Assembly (NCBI GenBank): GCA_023374025.1
Contig: SIJG01000011.1
Span: forward strand, 1,013,343 to 1,077,342
Length of the DNA: 64,000 nucleotides
Source: Heterodera schachtii
Lineage: Eukaryota > Nematoda > Chromadorea > Rhabditida > Heteroderidae
Reading direction: 5' to 3'
Positions within the stretch are counted from its first letter, which is position 1, and each line of letters begins with the position of its first letter. The notes under the pieces were generated by a model. The model made no database searches. It was not told where the DNA came from and was given only the letters and a program-made list of their open reading frames with translations. Position numbers and translations under genes: made by a program. Of the stretch, positions 14,081 to 24,619 are shown piece after piece.

Positions 14081-15667
14081 CAGGGTTTCGATCTGTCCTT
14101 ATTTATAAGATTTGTCCTTATTTGGAGGGTCCAAATCTTACAAAATAAAAATGTCCTTATTTGTAAGATTTGTCCTTATTTCGGGCTATTGTTCTTATTT
14201 TGTTCTTATTTCTTAAAATTCTTCAGAAAATTTGTAATTTTATGGCGTAATGTCACTTATGATTTTCAAAATTTTCCACGGCGGTGCCTAACGGCTAGTG
14301 CTGTCCGAGAGTCTCGGTCTCGAGTCTCGACTCGAGAAAAGTCTCGGGTTTTTTTGGTATCGGTCTCGAGTCTCGGTCTCGGGTTTTTAAGTCTCGGTCT
14401 CGATTTTCGAGACTCGAGACCGAGACCGAGACTTTTTTACACCCCTAATGATTGGCTTTTTGTAAATTTAAGATTTAGGTATTTTCGGTACCTTTTTTGC
14501 TTAATTCACTTGTACATATCCGTTGTCTAGTGGGTTGTGCTCTTGGTTATGTTCGGCATTTTTGCGTTGGATCAGTTCCCCTTCACGTATCTATTTTTTA
14601 TTCTAATTTTCAAAATTATTCCTTTTTCGGTGGGAATTCAATCACAATTTTAACAATTAAAATCATAAAATAATGTTATTCTTGTACTAAATTTGTTCGC
14701 AAATTGCACTAAAAAGTCAAAATTTTCTTCGGCGGCGCCTATCGGCACCCCCGGCCCCCCGGTTCTCCAAGTTTTTTTGGAAAAGCGCCGTAAAAAAGAG
14801 CGTTTTTAAAGCGCAAAAATTTGGCAATTTTTGGTGAAATCTGTTACCAAATTTCACTCAAATTTTCAAAATTTTCCCCGGCGGCGCCTATCGGCACCGG
14901 CGGAGCTCCAAAATTCCCCTTTTTTAATTGACTAAAAAACCGCGCAAAAAATTGCGTGTTTGGATTGATAATAGTACCTAATTGAGTCAAAATTAAAAAA
15001 AAATTATTAAAATACGCAAAAAAAAATTTTTTTCACGATTTTTAAGCGAATAAGAAAATTTTTTGAAAAAAGTCTCGGGTCTCGAGTTTTTTTGGTCTCG
15101 GTCTCGGGGTTTTGGGTCTCGGTCTCGAGTCTCGGGGTCTAGTCTCGGTCTCGGGGTCAAGTCTCGGTCTCGGTCTCGAGTCTCGAGTCTCGGGAAATTT
15201 TTGGTCTCGGACAGCACTACTAACGGCACCGCCGGACCCCAAAATACTTTGTTTTCTTAAAAATTGGCTCAGAATCACAAAATTTGGACAATTTTTGGAC
15301 AAAATCTGCTAACAAATTATACTCAAATTTTCAAAAATTTTCCCGGCGGCGCCTTTCGGCACCGCCGGCCTTCCGCCCCGCTTGTTCCCAAAAAAGTCTG
15401 AAAAATGCGCCGCAAAAAAAAATCGTAAAATCTGATATTTTTTTTGAGCCCGATTGTATTAAATGTACGATTTGCGTATTTCCTCCCCAAAATTGTTAAA
15501 AATTATCATGGGAGGCGAAAAATACGAAAGTTGATTCTATATTAATTGAATAAAATGTTATATAAGCGATTTAAAGCAATTTTGCAAAATGTCCTTATTT
15601 TGGACCCAAAAATCTTATTTTTTGGTCTTGATGTTCTTATTTTGAAAATTTTTCGATCGCATCCCTG
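14081..15667. mobile_element. hAT-like MITE, TTCTTATTTGTAAG family, copy 2 (interrupted)
   Basis: Begins CAGGGTTTCGATC; the right end read backwards is CAGGGATGCGATCG. The perfect 8-bp duplication gtttaagc flanks it (14073-14080 and 15668-15675). It shares its subterminal 'tccttatttgtaagatttgt' region and interior with 6111-6942. Its size is inflated by a second element inserted at 14296-15219. Removing that insert and one duplication leaves about 655 bp. Confidence 0.87.
14296..15219. mobile_element. Nested hAT-like MITE with GTCTCGGTCTCGAG arrays
   Basis: The terminal inverted repeats TAGTGCTGTCCGAG and CTCGGACAGCACTA match exactly. The perfect 8-bp duplication is ctaacggc (14288-14295 and 15220-15227). 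Long subterminal arrays of the GTCTCGGTCTCGAG motif occur in inverted orientation at the two ends (14303-14435 and 15070-15210). The core motif tacacccctaa lies at 14438-14448, at the inner edge of the left array. The interior carries hairpin modules near 14731 and 14880. The insertion point is the centre of one hairpin module of the host MITE. Confidence 0.9.
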
Positions 15668-15847
15668 GTTTAAGCGGGCGGTCCGGAACTCAGTATTTTT
15701 TCCAAAATTTACAAGGCTGAGTGGGCCGCTAGGGAAACGCCCGCGGGCGTTCGAACCCTTTGGGCTCTAATTTTAATTGAAAAAAGTTAATGAAAAGGTT
15801 TATTTACAAATTTAAAATTTTTTAAGATTTTGTGTGTTATATTATGA

Positions 15848-15985
15848 TGAAAAACGGAGGATGACAACAACTCTTTGCCAACCAACCAAAAAATGGTGAA
15901 TGAGCAAAGACAATCGATGGAAGGCGGTGCCCCCAGTGACGAATTTTGTGCGTCGTTTTGCATTGATTTTTTTGTTCCTCCATTT
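15848..15985 (+). repeat. Dispersed repeat with GGAGGA/TCCTCC ends, copy 2
   Basis: Homologous to 5860-6015 across 'aatgagcaaagacaatcgat' and the following bases. The flanking 'aactcttctcttaaattcac' region is shared too, so the duplicated unit extends to about 16060. Confidence 0.5.
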
Positions 15986-16059
15986 AACATTAGAAATAAT
16001 TACAAATTAGTGCTGGTTTTGAACTCTTCTCTTAAATTCACTCATATTAAAGCCCGCAA

Positions 16060-17290
16060 TCCCTTTTTTTTTCTCTTCAAAACGTGTATTTTTTTTTATC
16101 CTTAATAACCAAAAATTTGTCTTTTATGCTAAATTTATTTTTAAATAATGGCAAAATTTTATTGTTTACATAAAATCATGTTCAGAAAGATTTTTCGGCT
16201 TATTTTTGCTTGAAAATATCAATAAAAATATTTGAGCCTTTCTGCATTAATTATGTGGTTTAGTTGTTTCTCTATTAATCCCATTGATCCATTTTCCAAA
16301 ATGATCTAAGATATTTTTCATTATTTTTTTCATAAAAAAAAACTTAATTCTTTATAAAAATTAACTCTCAAATTAAGTTAAGTTTAAAATTTTAAAAAAA
16401 TTTCACCAAAATCGTCAACAAAAAAAAAATTGGACATTCAGAAGAGTCAAAGTATGCTTTATCACTGGTTGATTCTTCGTTTGACCACAATTTTTGGGTT
16501 TGGAATCACACAACGAAAAAAAGAAATTAAAAGAAGTATTTAAATCCAAAAGAATGATTTTTTTTTAGAATTTAGCAAATTATTCGTTATGCATCGATGG
16601 CATTGTTGGTGCTGGTACATTTCCTAAAAATCGCCACCCATGCGCGTTTCATAAATCCGCCAAATGGGTTTCTAATCAAGTGAATTTAAATCCGCCATCA
16701 AATTAGAATATTACAATGAATAGAGAGATATATTTTTTTATTATTCATAAAATAAAACTAGAATATTTTTTCATTCGAAAAACATGACCGTCGAGATTTT
16801 GATGAAAATTTTATAATAGCGAAATATATTCGAATTTCATTATTTTGATTGAATATGCGACAGAAATTAATTGCCTGTTTTAAAAAATTGATAATTGGGT
16901 TTAAATATTTTTATTCATCGTTTTACTTTTTTGTCCCTAATCACAAAGTATTATGATTTAAATTCGTTGCTATTTCTTGGGGTTTCTATTACTTATTTAA
17001 ATGCTTTTTTATTCACGCATGTCGTCATTTTAAATGCATTTTTAATCATGTAAATAAAGATAGTTTTAAATACACGTTTAATTAATAATTTTGAGGTGCT
17101 GTTCTTATGCAAAAAGAAGCAATTGTTAGAATATAATTTCTAAATTTCAAAATAGCTAAAGAGCCCTTATTGAAAACTTTAAAAATCTTGCAAAAATTTC
17201 AAATTTTACGAGAAAACTCAATAAATTTAAGAAAATGTACTATTTCAAGAACATAAAAATTACTAAATTTTCAATTCAAATAAATTGAAA
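16060..17290. other. AT-rich spacer, nothing recognised
   Basis: No exon, RNA gene or bounded repeat is supported here. Confidence 0.5.
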
Positions 17291-17299
17291 AATATTTTT

Positions 17300-17545
17300 T
17301 GAGAAATTTCGACACTTTTCTTTCCTCTCAAAAAAAAGACATTTTGGTCATATATAAGGCGTGGATTTTTAGGCTTTTATTATTTTTTCAGCGCTTTTAT
17401 GAGAAAGCACGAAAAAATATTTGTAGCGCGAAATTCTTCGTTTTCGCTTCCCTTTCCGTCCTAGGAATCCCTATTTTGAACCTTTTCGCCTCTAAAATAG
17501 GGACGTCCCTATTTTTGCACTTTTAGCATTCGCCTCTATTTTAGT
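17300..17545 (-). repeat. Inverted copy of the GGGGCGAAAATAGGG-type repeat
   Basis: The reverse complement resembles 7380-7560. The open frame across it is therefore repeat-derived. Confidence 0.45.
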
Positions 17546-17663
17546 TTCTTACCAAAAATGCAATAAAAATGCATCCATAAGGACCGACCAATTAAACTTG
17601 TTTAAAGAGTATGCCATTTTCCGAATTATTTGAATTTTTTTTTTTTTATTTTAAGAAAAATGT

Positions 17664-17694
17664 ACAGTCAGTCTCAAAAGTATTGCAGTAAAAA
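17664..17694 (+). other. Solo Tc1/mariner-like terminal motif
   Basis: The stretch 'tacagtcagtctcaaaagta' followed by 'ttgcagta' resembles Tc1-family termini (TACAGT...CAAAAGTATT). I found no matching inverted end in the window and no TA-bounded element, so this may be a relic or chance. Confidence 0.3.
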
Positions 17695-18845
17695 ATCTTT
17701 TTTGTTGTTCACTTCAAAAAACATAAGTTAAAACAAAATTCAACACAATGATTTCAACATTTGATTTTTGTATAATTAATAATTTTGCAATATTTAATTA
17801 GTTCTGCTTTTTTTAACTTGAACCATCGTACTCAAAGTTGATTGAAAAAATTTTCTATTTTCTCCAGTAAATTTGTTTACCGCCGCCCACCTTTCTAGGC
17901 AATTTTGGTGAATTTGTTAACAAATTTTATCGGTAGTGTAATATTTCACTTTCTCAAGTGCATTTTTTGCGAATATATCGAATTATGAAGGATAAAAAGG
18001 TAAAGCATTTGTTTAAAGTCTCAAAAAATTTAAATGAAAAAAATAAAGTGAAAAGATAGAAAATACTCATAATCAGAAACAAGAGTGACCATTTATGCTT
18101 TTATTAAATAATGTACACACGAAACCCTCAAAAATGAAGCTTTTTAAATCTTAGCTAAAATACAAACGTTTTTTTTTTTTTGCTGTCTTTTTTAATTTTT
18201 TGTGCCTTTAATCCCTAATTTATGCTTTTTTCAATTTTTTGTGCTGATTTTGCCTTTTTTGTGCACTTTTTTCATGCTTGTTTTGGGAAAATTTGGTGTT
18301 TTTTATAGTGCTTAATCGGTGATTTTTTGTGCTGAAAAATGAGCACTCTATTTATCTTTTTATAACTATCCTTAGATGTTAGCATTCTCTTTTTTTCTCA
18401 AATTAATGCCTTCTTTAGACTTTGTGCTTTTGAATGATAAATATTCGGTTAATTAATTCGATTATAAACAAAGTTTTAGCACAAAAACCAAGTATGGCCA
18501 GAAAACCAAGTATGGTTAGTTGTTTGGCTCATAAAATGCAATAGAACCCATATTTTTTGCTCCTATTTGGACATTTGAATGGTCACTCCCTAAACTGAAA
18601 AATATCGAATAAAGACAATAGAAATGCTGACTTCTAATGCACATCATCTGCTGCATGGATTGACTTATTCTCCAATTTATCACATTCTTAAAATATAGGA
18701 AATATTAAAAAAAAAAATTTTTCAATTATTAAAATTTGTGATTTAATTTTAGTTTTTATAATATTTAATATATTTTGCTTTTTTAATTTTTAATTGAAGC
18801 GGTCGTTTTAAATGTCTTAACGAATCACAATTAAATACAATTTTT

Positions 18846-20615
18846 ATGTAAATTTTATACCTTTTTTTAAATCCTTGATCCATACATTGATTGTTCGTTT
18901 GGGAACTTTCAATTGTTTAGCAGCATCATCTTTTGTGCAATTTGGGTGCTTTTGTATGTATATGTAATAACTTTTCACTATTTTTAATTTTTCTTCATAA
19001 GTGTAATATGGGTATCCTGTTGAATTATTTTTAATGGTTATTTAGTAATTAGTGCGATGGAATGTTCGGCATAAAAACCGCCTAAATAGGTTGGCTTTCG
19101 GCCTAAAATTCGAAATTTTTTCATCGTTCCCCGTTCGGAGATCCCTGTTCTCGGGTATAGTGATCCCCGTTTCCGGTGAGCACCGATTGGGTGAAACTCG
19201 GTTTTGCCGTTCTCTTCGGTTTCATCGGGCAACACTCTCGGCTCCTAACCTATTTTATGCCAATCTCAATAAAAAAAAATAGGAAAATTAAAAAAAAAAT
19301 TAAATGTTAAAAATTACTTGACAAATCAAATTCCTTTCTCCAGCGAAGAATCGATGAACGACTGACACCCAATTCATTGGCAATTTTGTTTTCTTTTTCA
19401 ATTGGTGTTAGTCCAATTAACTTGTCCTTATTTTTACGCTTATTTTCTTCGTATTTGTTCAGCATTTTAAGTTTGTCTTCTTTTGAAAAAGTTTTTCTCT
19501 CTTAAAAAATTTATGGGAATTTTATTTTTAAATAATAAAATGTTTTAAATTTATTTATAAAATATGTTTTTTTTTACTTTCTCTCATTCCAAATTTGTTC
19601 TTCCAATCCGAAATTCTTCTTCCATCTACTCCCAATTTACGTGCAATTTCAATTGTTGTTAAAAAATTCTTTTTTTTTGTGCGTTTTAACTCTTTCATTT
19701 TGTCAAATTTTTCTATAATTTTCCTCTTTTGTCCATCCGTCAGAAACTTTTTACCTTTAAAAATTTTCATAAAATATTTAATTTTAAGAATTCCTTAAAT
19801 CATGCAAGACTTGGGTTTTCGAAAAAAAAACGTTATAATTTTGCTCAAAAGCTGTTAAATTTTACATTTCGTTAAAATTCGAAAGTATGAATTGTTCTAC
19901 TTCAGACAGTCTTAAATTAACAAAACTGTGACCAAAAGGAACATTAAATAGTTTTATTGTTATTACTTTTTAAGGTCTATTGAATTTTTGGCGCTATATG
20001 AAAAGTCACCGTTTTTGAAAAATTTTCAACTTTTTTTTGGTCAAAATTTTTTTTTCTTTTTTTTTACACATAATGATGAATATTAAGTATTAATAGCACA
20101 ATTATGGTAAATAAAAAGTACGATTTTTATCCAAAACAATTTTACAAAACAAAAGGTCCCCCTTATGGTTTTTGATAAAATTCAAAATATATCACTTTAT
20201 AACTGGCGCCTAATTTGCTTAATAGGCCCAAATAATTGTCATATTCGTGATCAACGACCTTTAAACCCCCGGGTACTTGGTTTCAGGACTTTTTAAAGAA
20301 AAAAAAATTTTGACCAAAAAAAAAGTTGAAAAAATTTTCAAAAACGGTGACTTTTCATATAGCGCCGAATTTTTTAAAATTTACACTCAAACAGACAAAA
20401 TTTTTGAACAAATTCGGAGTTTAAAATGTTAATTTAAGTATGATAAAGAATTATTACCTGATTTAATTGATTTTTTCTTAGAATCACTTAATTTTGAATT
20501 ATTTTTTTCTGCTTCTACTGATTCTTCAGAAGTGTTATTTGATAAGAGATCAGCAAAATTTTCTTCTTCCGAATCAATTGTCAGTTCATCTTTAGAATTA
20601 CCGTAATTAGTTTTT
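18846..20615 (-). CDS. Tandem helix-turn-helix protein (at least 4 exons, 5' end unresolved)
   Basis: Four exon blocks join in frame on the minus strand. The first, 20461-20608, is an acidic, serine-rich segment (SEEENFADLLSNN) with donor GTAATA. The second, 19562-19757, contains IEIARKLGVDGRRISDWKNK. The third, about 19312-19500, contains NKIANELGVSRSSILRWRKE. The fourth, 18846-19018, contains DDAAKQLKVPKRTINVWIKD. Each of the last three has the same layout: a basic 'K-x-K-[IM]' helix, then an A-x-x-L-x-V turn and a [RK]-x-I-x-x-W recognition helix. This is typical of homeodomain-like/transposase-type HTH DNA-binding domains. Splice phases agree (phase 1 at the three junctions). The first intron holds a foldback transposon (19990-20366) and the third holds a GC-rich repeat (19040-19265). 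It is probably a DNA-binding protein, possibly domesticated from a transposase. No catalytic domain and no start codon are visible. An exon downstream of 18846 is expected because a donor GTATAA follows. Confidence 0.65.
19040..19265. repeat. GC-rich repeat in an intron of the HTH gene
   Basis: This block is far richer in GC than the surrounding intron. Its ends are loosely inverted ('ttcggcataaaa...aataggtt' and 'aacctattttatgccaat'). It is probably a small non-autonomous element. No clear target duplication could be assigned. Confidence 0.45.
19990..20366. mobile_element. Foldback MITE with ~70-bp terminal inverted repeats
   Basis: Starts GGCGCTATATGAAAAGTCAC and ends with the reverse complement. 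The inverted arms extend about 70 bp (19990-20060 against 20298-20366). The perfect 8-bp duplication gaattttt flanks it (19982-19989 and 20367-20374). The ends are not of the CAGGG type, so the superfamily is uncertain; 8-bp duplications fit hAT or a relative. It lies in the first intron of the HTH gene. Confidence 0.85.
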
Positions 20616-20749
20616 TAAATATATTCAACAAGCATTTAATGATCATTAGGGGAGTTAGGGTTTATTTTTATTTGCTTAAAAGGTAAAATTTGTAAAAATG
20701 GCTAGGATACACTTTTCACCTTTCGCATCTTTTACCTTTTGGTGTGTGT

Positions 20750-20803
20750 CAGGGATGGCATTCCGAGGCCCCAAAAATTTTTCGGAATTCGATGCCATCC
20801 CTA
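20750..20803. mobile_element. Minimal hAT-like foldback (54 bp)
   Basis: CAGGGATGGCATTCCGA at the left and the reverse complement of TAGGGATGGCAT at the right enclose about 20 bp. Flanks gtgtgtgt and atgtgtat match at 6 of 8 positions. It is probably an internally deleted copy. Downstream sequence to about 21515 is another repeat ('aatgaggattttt' words, hairpin modules near 21090 and 21320) whose ends I could not define. Confidence 0.5.
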
Positions 20804-21901
20804 ATGTGTATGTTAAAAGGTTTTATTTTACTCATTTTGTGGTCTTTTAGAGGGTCAAAGAGGATTTTTTTGAAAAATGAGGATTTGCGTATTTTTGTGG
20901 TCTTTTCAAAAATTTGAGGATTTTTGTTGTCTTTTGATAAAAAGTGACAAAAATGCATAATTTTTGAAAAATAGGTATATTTGGCAAAATGTTCGAATCT
21001 TTAAACATTTTTTCGAAAAATCCTCAGTCAAAATCACTTTTTTGACAAAATTTGTTAACAAATCGCACTCAAAATTCCAAATTTTTTCCGGCAGCGCCTA
21101 TCGGCACTGCCGGACCCCCTCCCCCAATGTTCCCAAAAAGTCAATTTAAAAGCAAAAAATTTAAGAGATGTCAATTTATTAAAAAAATAGAAATCGAATT
21201 TTTTATTTTTTATTTTTTTGGAGGTTTTAAATAAGATTAGTTATATTTTTTAAAAATTACCAATTTTGTAATTCAATTTTGCGATTTTGGGCCATTTTTT
21301 AGGAAAAAATTGGAATTATCGTTGTCCGGCGGCGCTGATAGGCGCCGTTTCAAACGAAAAATATGACAGTTAACTGATTTTGTACGCATTTTATGATGTT
21401 TTAAAAAATGAGGATTTTTACCAAATGAGGATTTTTTGAGGTATTTTAGTGGCAATTGAGGATTTTTTATGGCTGAAATGAGGATTTTCAAAATTTTGAG
21501 ATCGCAACTCTGTTTTACACCAACTAATTATAAGAATAGGATTTTTTTTATGAAAAATTATTAAACTTTGATTTGTTCGAAATTTGTATTTGGCATTTTG
21601 AAGTGGCGCCTATTGTCGTCTATTAAAGGCCTTCGTGTTCTCGGAAATTGGGTTGTATTTGCAAATTAAAATGCCCTTGGTTTTTTGAGAATAATTATCC
21701 TCCCTCGACAAAAAAATAGAGCCAAGAAATGAAGAATACTCCTTCCCATTTTAAAAAAGTCCAGATAAAGTTCCAACCCCTAACAATTTTTCTCATTGTT
21801 TTTTTTTGTCCTATTTAAGATTTTAAAAGACCACAAAAATCAAGTTATAATTAAAATTACCAATGCTATAATTATTGTTTTCCATTATTAAAATTCTTTA
21901 T

Positions 21902-22310
21902 TTAAGCTTCACTTGTTTTTTCATCACTTTCTTTTTCAGAATTTAATGTCATAAATTCTTCTTCATATTCAAATTTGGTTCTTCCTTAATTGTTTTTGCT
22001 TCAATTATTACTTCCAATTCTTTCGGTTCACTTTTTATTTTTCCATAATTTCTTGGCATTTTTTCATCACCAATTTCAATTGGTTCGTCTTTTATTTTTT
22101 GTGCCATTCTTTCCAATGGAATATTAATTTGTGTCCTAAATGGTTGCTGTTCATTGTTTGGATTTACCTTAATTAAAGAATATTAAAATGATTAGAAAAT
22201 ATTTTTGGCTCAACTTTTTCTTCGTTCGCCCACAAATCATCAAAAAGATCACCAGGAAATGCATGACAAACATTCATAAAATAAATAAACAAATAAAATT
22301 CACACTTCAT
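21902..22310 (-). CDS. Small acidic secreted protein with repeated IKxEP motifs
   Basis: The start ATG (22308-22310) follows 'tttgtag', a possible splice or spliced-leader acceptor. Exon 1 (22215-22310) encodes MKCEFYLFIYFMNVCHA, a good signal peptide, then FPGDLFDDLWANEEK. A ~47-bp GT-AG intron joins it in phase 0 to exon 2 (to 21902). Exon 2 carries three copies of an IK-[D/S/E]-EP motif, which fits the sumoylation consensus (hydrophobic-K-x-E), and ends SDEKTSEA-stop. There is a one-base frame shift near 21975: the first frame stops soon after it, while the second continues with EYEEEFMTLNSEKESDEK. The mature protein is about 100 residues, acidic, with no cysteine pair. In a plant-parasitic nematode this profile would suggest a secreted effector, but that is inference. 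It shares an 'NYGxxK' plus acidic stretch with the neighbouring HTH gene. Confidence 0.55.
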
Positions 22311-22319
22311 TCTACAAAT

Positions 22320-23915
22320 AATTCAAAGAAAAAATTTAAAAAAAAATAATTTTTAAATTTTATAACAAAAATTTTAAAAACAAAGTTATTCTTAAAATAT
22401 GAGAAATTCAAAGAAATTTTTGTAATCAAATGATGTAAAATTTTAAGAATTGGTGCAAAAATACAAAATCAGCACAAAGAAAAGTGGAAATGAAGCTAAA
22501 AGCAAATATTTCATTAATATAGGCATCAAATCATTTGCAATAATTGGAAAATAATGATTTTTTTTTATATTGACTTTTTCTATGTGAAAATTATTTTACA
22601 AATGTATTTTTGCAAAAAAATAATAATAATAATTACTTAGATTATTTTACAAATGGATTTTTGCAAAAAATAAAAATAATAATAAATGTATGTTTTTTTC
22701 ATATGAATTCCGGCGGAAGGTCACAAAAAATAAAAGAATTATGATGTTTTGTTTATCACGACCTTTCCTTTCCTGGGTAGCAAGCAACATGAAATATAAA
22801 AAGTTATGCATGGAAATAATAAAAACAAAATCAAAAATAAAAATTTTAGGTTTTCTCTTAATTTTTGGTGTTAAAATAGAGATCGGCATTTTGCGAAAAT
22901 ACGGACCAGGACTACGGACCCACACGGACTTACGGATTAAAAACCCGGAATACAGTACTCCGCAAAATCGTATCCAGGAAAAGTATATATATGTATACGG
23001 TTGAAATAAATTTTCTTAATGTTAATTGAAATTTTATTTAAAATTTTATTACGAACAATAAAACAAAATAGTTTTTGACCAGAAAAAAACTGTGTAATAA
23101 TGAAAAATTGATTTTTGAAATTAAAGCCCGTTTTGAAAATGCCGGGGCCGGGCTTAGATGATTTACCGGGGCCGGACGGCCCTGTAAAAAGCCCGTTTAA
23201 ACGGGCGTCCCGGACCCGGTCCCAATTTAAGACCGGGTGCCCGCCGCGCCCGGGTTTTTTTTCAAAACTTGTGGGATTTAATACAGAAATTGCATAAAAG
23301 CCAATCTTTAGCTTTGGCCCACTCTCATCCCTTCTTTATAACCTGTAATTACCCATAATGGATATTATTTATTCAGCTTATCATGGCATTATTTTTTTTT
23401 AAATTCAAACGCGAAGCGTCCAACTGGGTAAATTTTAATTAATTTGATGTAATTTATTGAAAAAAAAAATTATTAATCATATAAATCAATAAATTGCAAT
23501 TGTGCTTCTTTCGGTGACTTTTCCTTCTCTTTTTCTCAATGAGCCATTGATTTCTTAGAATCAAAATTTCTTGATTTTGATGCACTTTTTCTATTTTTCG
23601 GTGATTTAAGGTCGGCCTCGTGCCAATAGGTAGGCCAATGAAAATATAAGAATTACGAACTCAAATTCGAACTGAGTCGTTCCGAATTTTATTCAACTAC
23701 CTTTTGAGATCATTTCCATTTTATTCGGTGAAATTTGTCTGTACGCCGTCATATTTTCCTTGAATTTTAAATTATTTCAGCAAAAATTTCAACAAATTGA
23801 AATTTTACTACGACTTCTACTAACATCGCCTGTAGTGCGGGCTCTCTCAAAGTGCCTGGGAAGCAGAGAGTTTCTCATTGCACTGATGAAAAAGGGCAAT
23901 AGAATGGTGTAAAGG
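22320..23915. other. Spacer with a GC-rich palindromic repeat
   Basis: Mostly AT-rich. A GC-rich block at 23120-23265 contains the 16-bp perfect palindrome gcccgtttaaacgggc and several 'ccggggccgg' words. It resembles the split repeat around 14030-14080 and 15668-15760. No gene is supported. Confidence 0.45.
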
Positions 23916-23920
23916 GTGCC

Positions 23921-23991
23921 CTGTGTAGCTCAGTGGTTAGAGCATTCCACGGAAAGGAAGGGTCGTGGGTTCAATTCCCACCACAGGCTGA
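23921..23991 (+). tRNA. tRNA-like sequence, probable pseudogene
   Basis: Clear A box (tagctcagtggttagagc) and B box with T arm (gtgggttcaattcccac) are followed by cacaggc, which pairs with cctgtg at the 5' end. The first acceptor pair is a C-C mismatch. The anticodon arm is 2 nt short: only a 4-bp stem ttcc/ggaa closes a 7-nt loop acggaaa whose position 33 is C instead of the invariant T. The isotype therefore cannot be assigned. It is probably a pseudogene or the head of a tRNA-derived SINE. No clear pol III T-run terminator follows immediately. Confidence 0.55.
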
Positions 23992-24109
23992 CCTTTTACA
24001 CCTCCGCCATCCACCAAATTCCTACACGCCGAACCAATATTAAATTATTTAAAAATTTTATAATCCGACCAAGATTAATGCACATTTTACATATATAAAA
24101 AAATTTCCC

Positions 24110-24415
24110 CTTACAAATTAGAGAATGATTTTAAATATTTTTTAAAATCAGTTTTTGACCTTCCAATGAACTCTAAAAGGTTTTCCTCTGGCAGCCCCGA
24201 ACAGCGCAGGTACACCAAATTCCGGGTTTTTATTTGCTCAAATCCGTAAATTTTACGTTCCTGAACCATCCCCGATTTGGGCACTGGGGTACCATTGGCA
24301 CAATTAGTGCCATGTGAACGCACTCACCCAAATGCAATCCTGCGAAAGGGATAGACTAAACTTTTTCAAATTTGTCGCTTTTGGTTTTGAGAGAAAATCA
24401 TTCTCCCGAATTGAG
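24110..24415 (-). repeat. Gene-like fragment, inverted relative of 34195-34470
   Basis: On the minus strand, the stretch from 'gggagaatgattttctctca' through 'acatggcactaattgtgcca' to 'ggaatttggtg' matches the plus strand at 34195-34400. The copies differ by substitutions and small indels. It may be the 3' part of the gene whose exon lies at 24426-24600. Confidence 0.55.
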
Positions 24416-24425
24416 CAGTGCCTCA

Positions 24426-24600
24426 TCAGCAACCAATAACCATCATCGTCATTTTTAGTGCATTTGTCTTTGCAATTTCCGTCAATGTAAGTTTTTCCCG
24501 CGTTCGCTCATTCACCAATTCGAATGGCGCCAGCTCAAACATTTTAATTCGTTGAATAACAATTGTGTAGTTGGCAGAAGTGATGGCGCCAAGAAATGCC
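24426..24600 (-). CDS. Hypothetical exon, unrecognised protein
   Basis: Acceptor TTTTCAG is followed by a 57-codon open frame that begins AFLGAITSANYTIVIQRIKM, continues LAPFELVNERTREKLTLTEI, and ends MTMMVIGC-stop-stop. Codon use is much less AT-biased than its surroundings, which supports coding. I do not recognise the family. Upstream exons (higher coordinates) were not found. Confidence 0.5.
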
Positions 24601-24619
24601 TGAAAACAATGCGAATTAA

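Larger units (their letters stand above)
13498..15775. repeat. GC-rich host repeat split by nested MITEs
   Basis: Outside the hAT-like element at 14081-15667, the flanks 'ggcccgggctaattaaccgg...gtccgtttaagc' and 'gggcggtccggaac...aacgcccgcgggcg' look like the two halves of a GC-rich repeat. The repeat at 23100-23270, with its palindrome gcccgtttaaacgggc, appears related. The outer ends 'gattagagc' and 'gggctctaattt' are loosely inverted. Extent and class are uncertain. Confidence 0.4.

Noticed and set aside
14189..15312. Arg/Ser/Asp-rich frames across 14189-14530 and 14993-15312
   Set aside because: They read through the GTCTCGG arrays of the nested MITE and are repeat artefacts.
15875..16105. 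Open frame starting in the MEGGAP-like repeat as a conserved gene
   Set aside because: The copy at 5925-6010 is not open in the same frame and the sequence behaves as a dispersed repeat.
17664..17694. Complete Tc1/mariner element
   Set aside because: Only one end-like motif is present; no second end, TA flanks or transposase exon.
18085..18585. Possible MITE with GAGTGACCATT / AATGGTCACTC ends
   Set aside because: The short inverted match is real, but the flanking 8 bp do not agree in any register.
23916..24098. 60-codon frame beginning MPCVAQWLEHSTERK
   Set aside because: It is the conceptual translation of the tRNA-like sequence.
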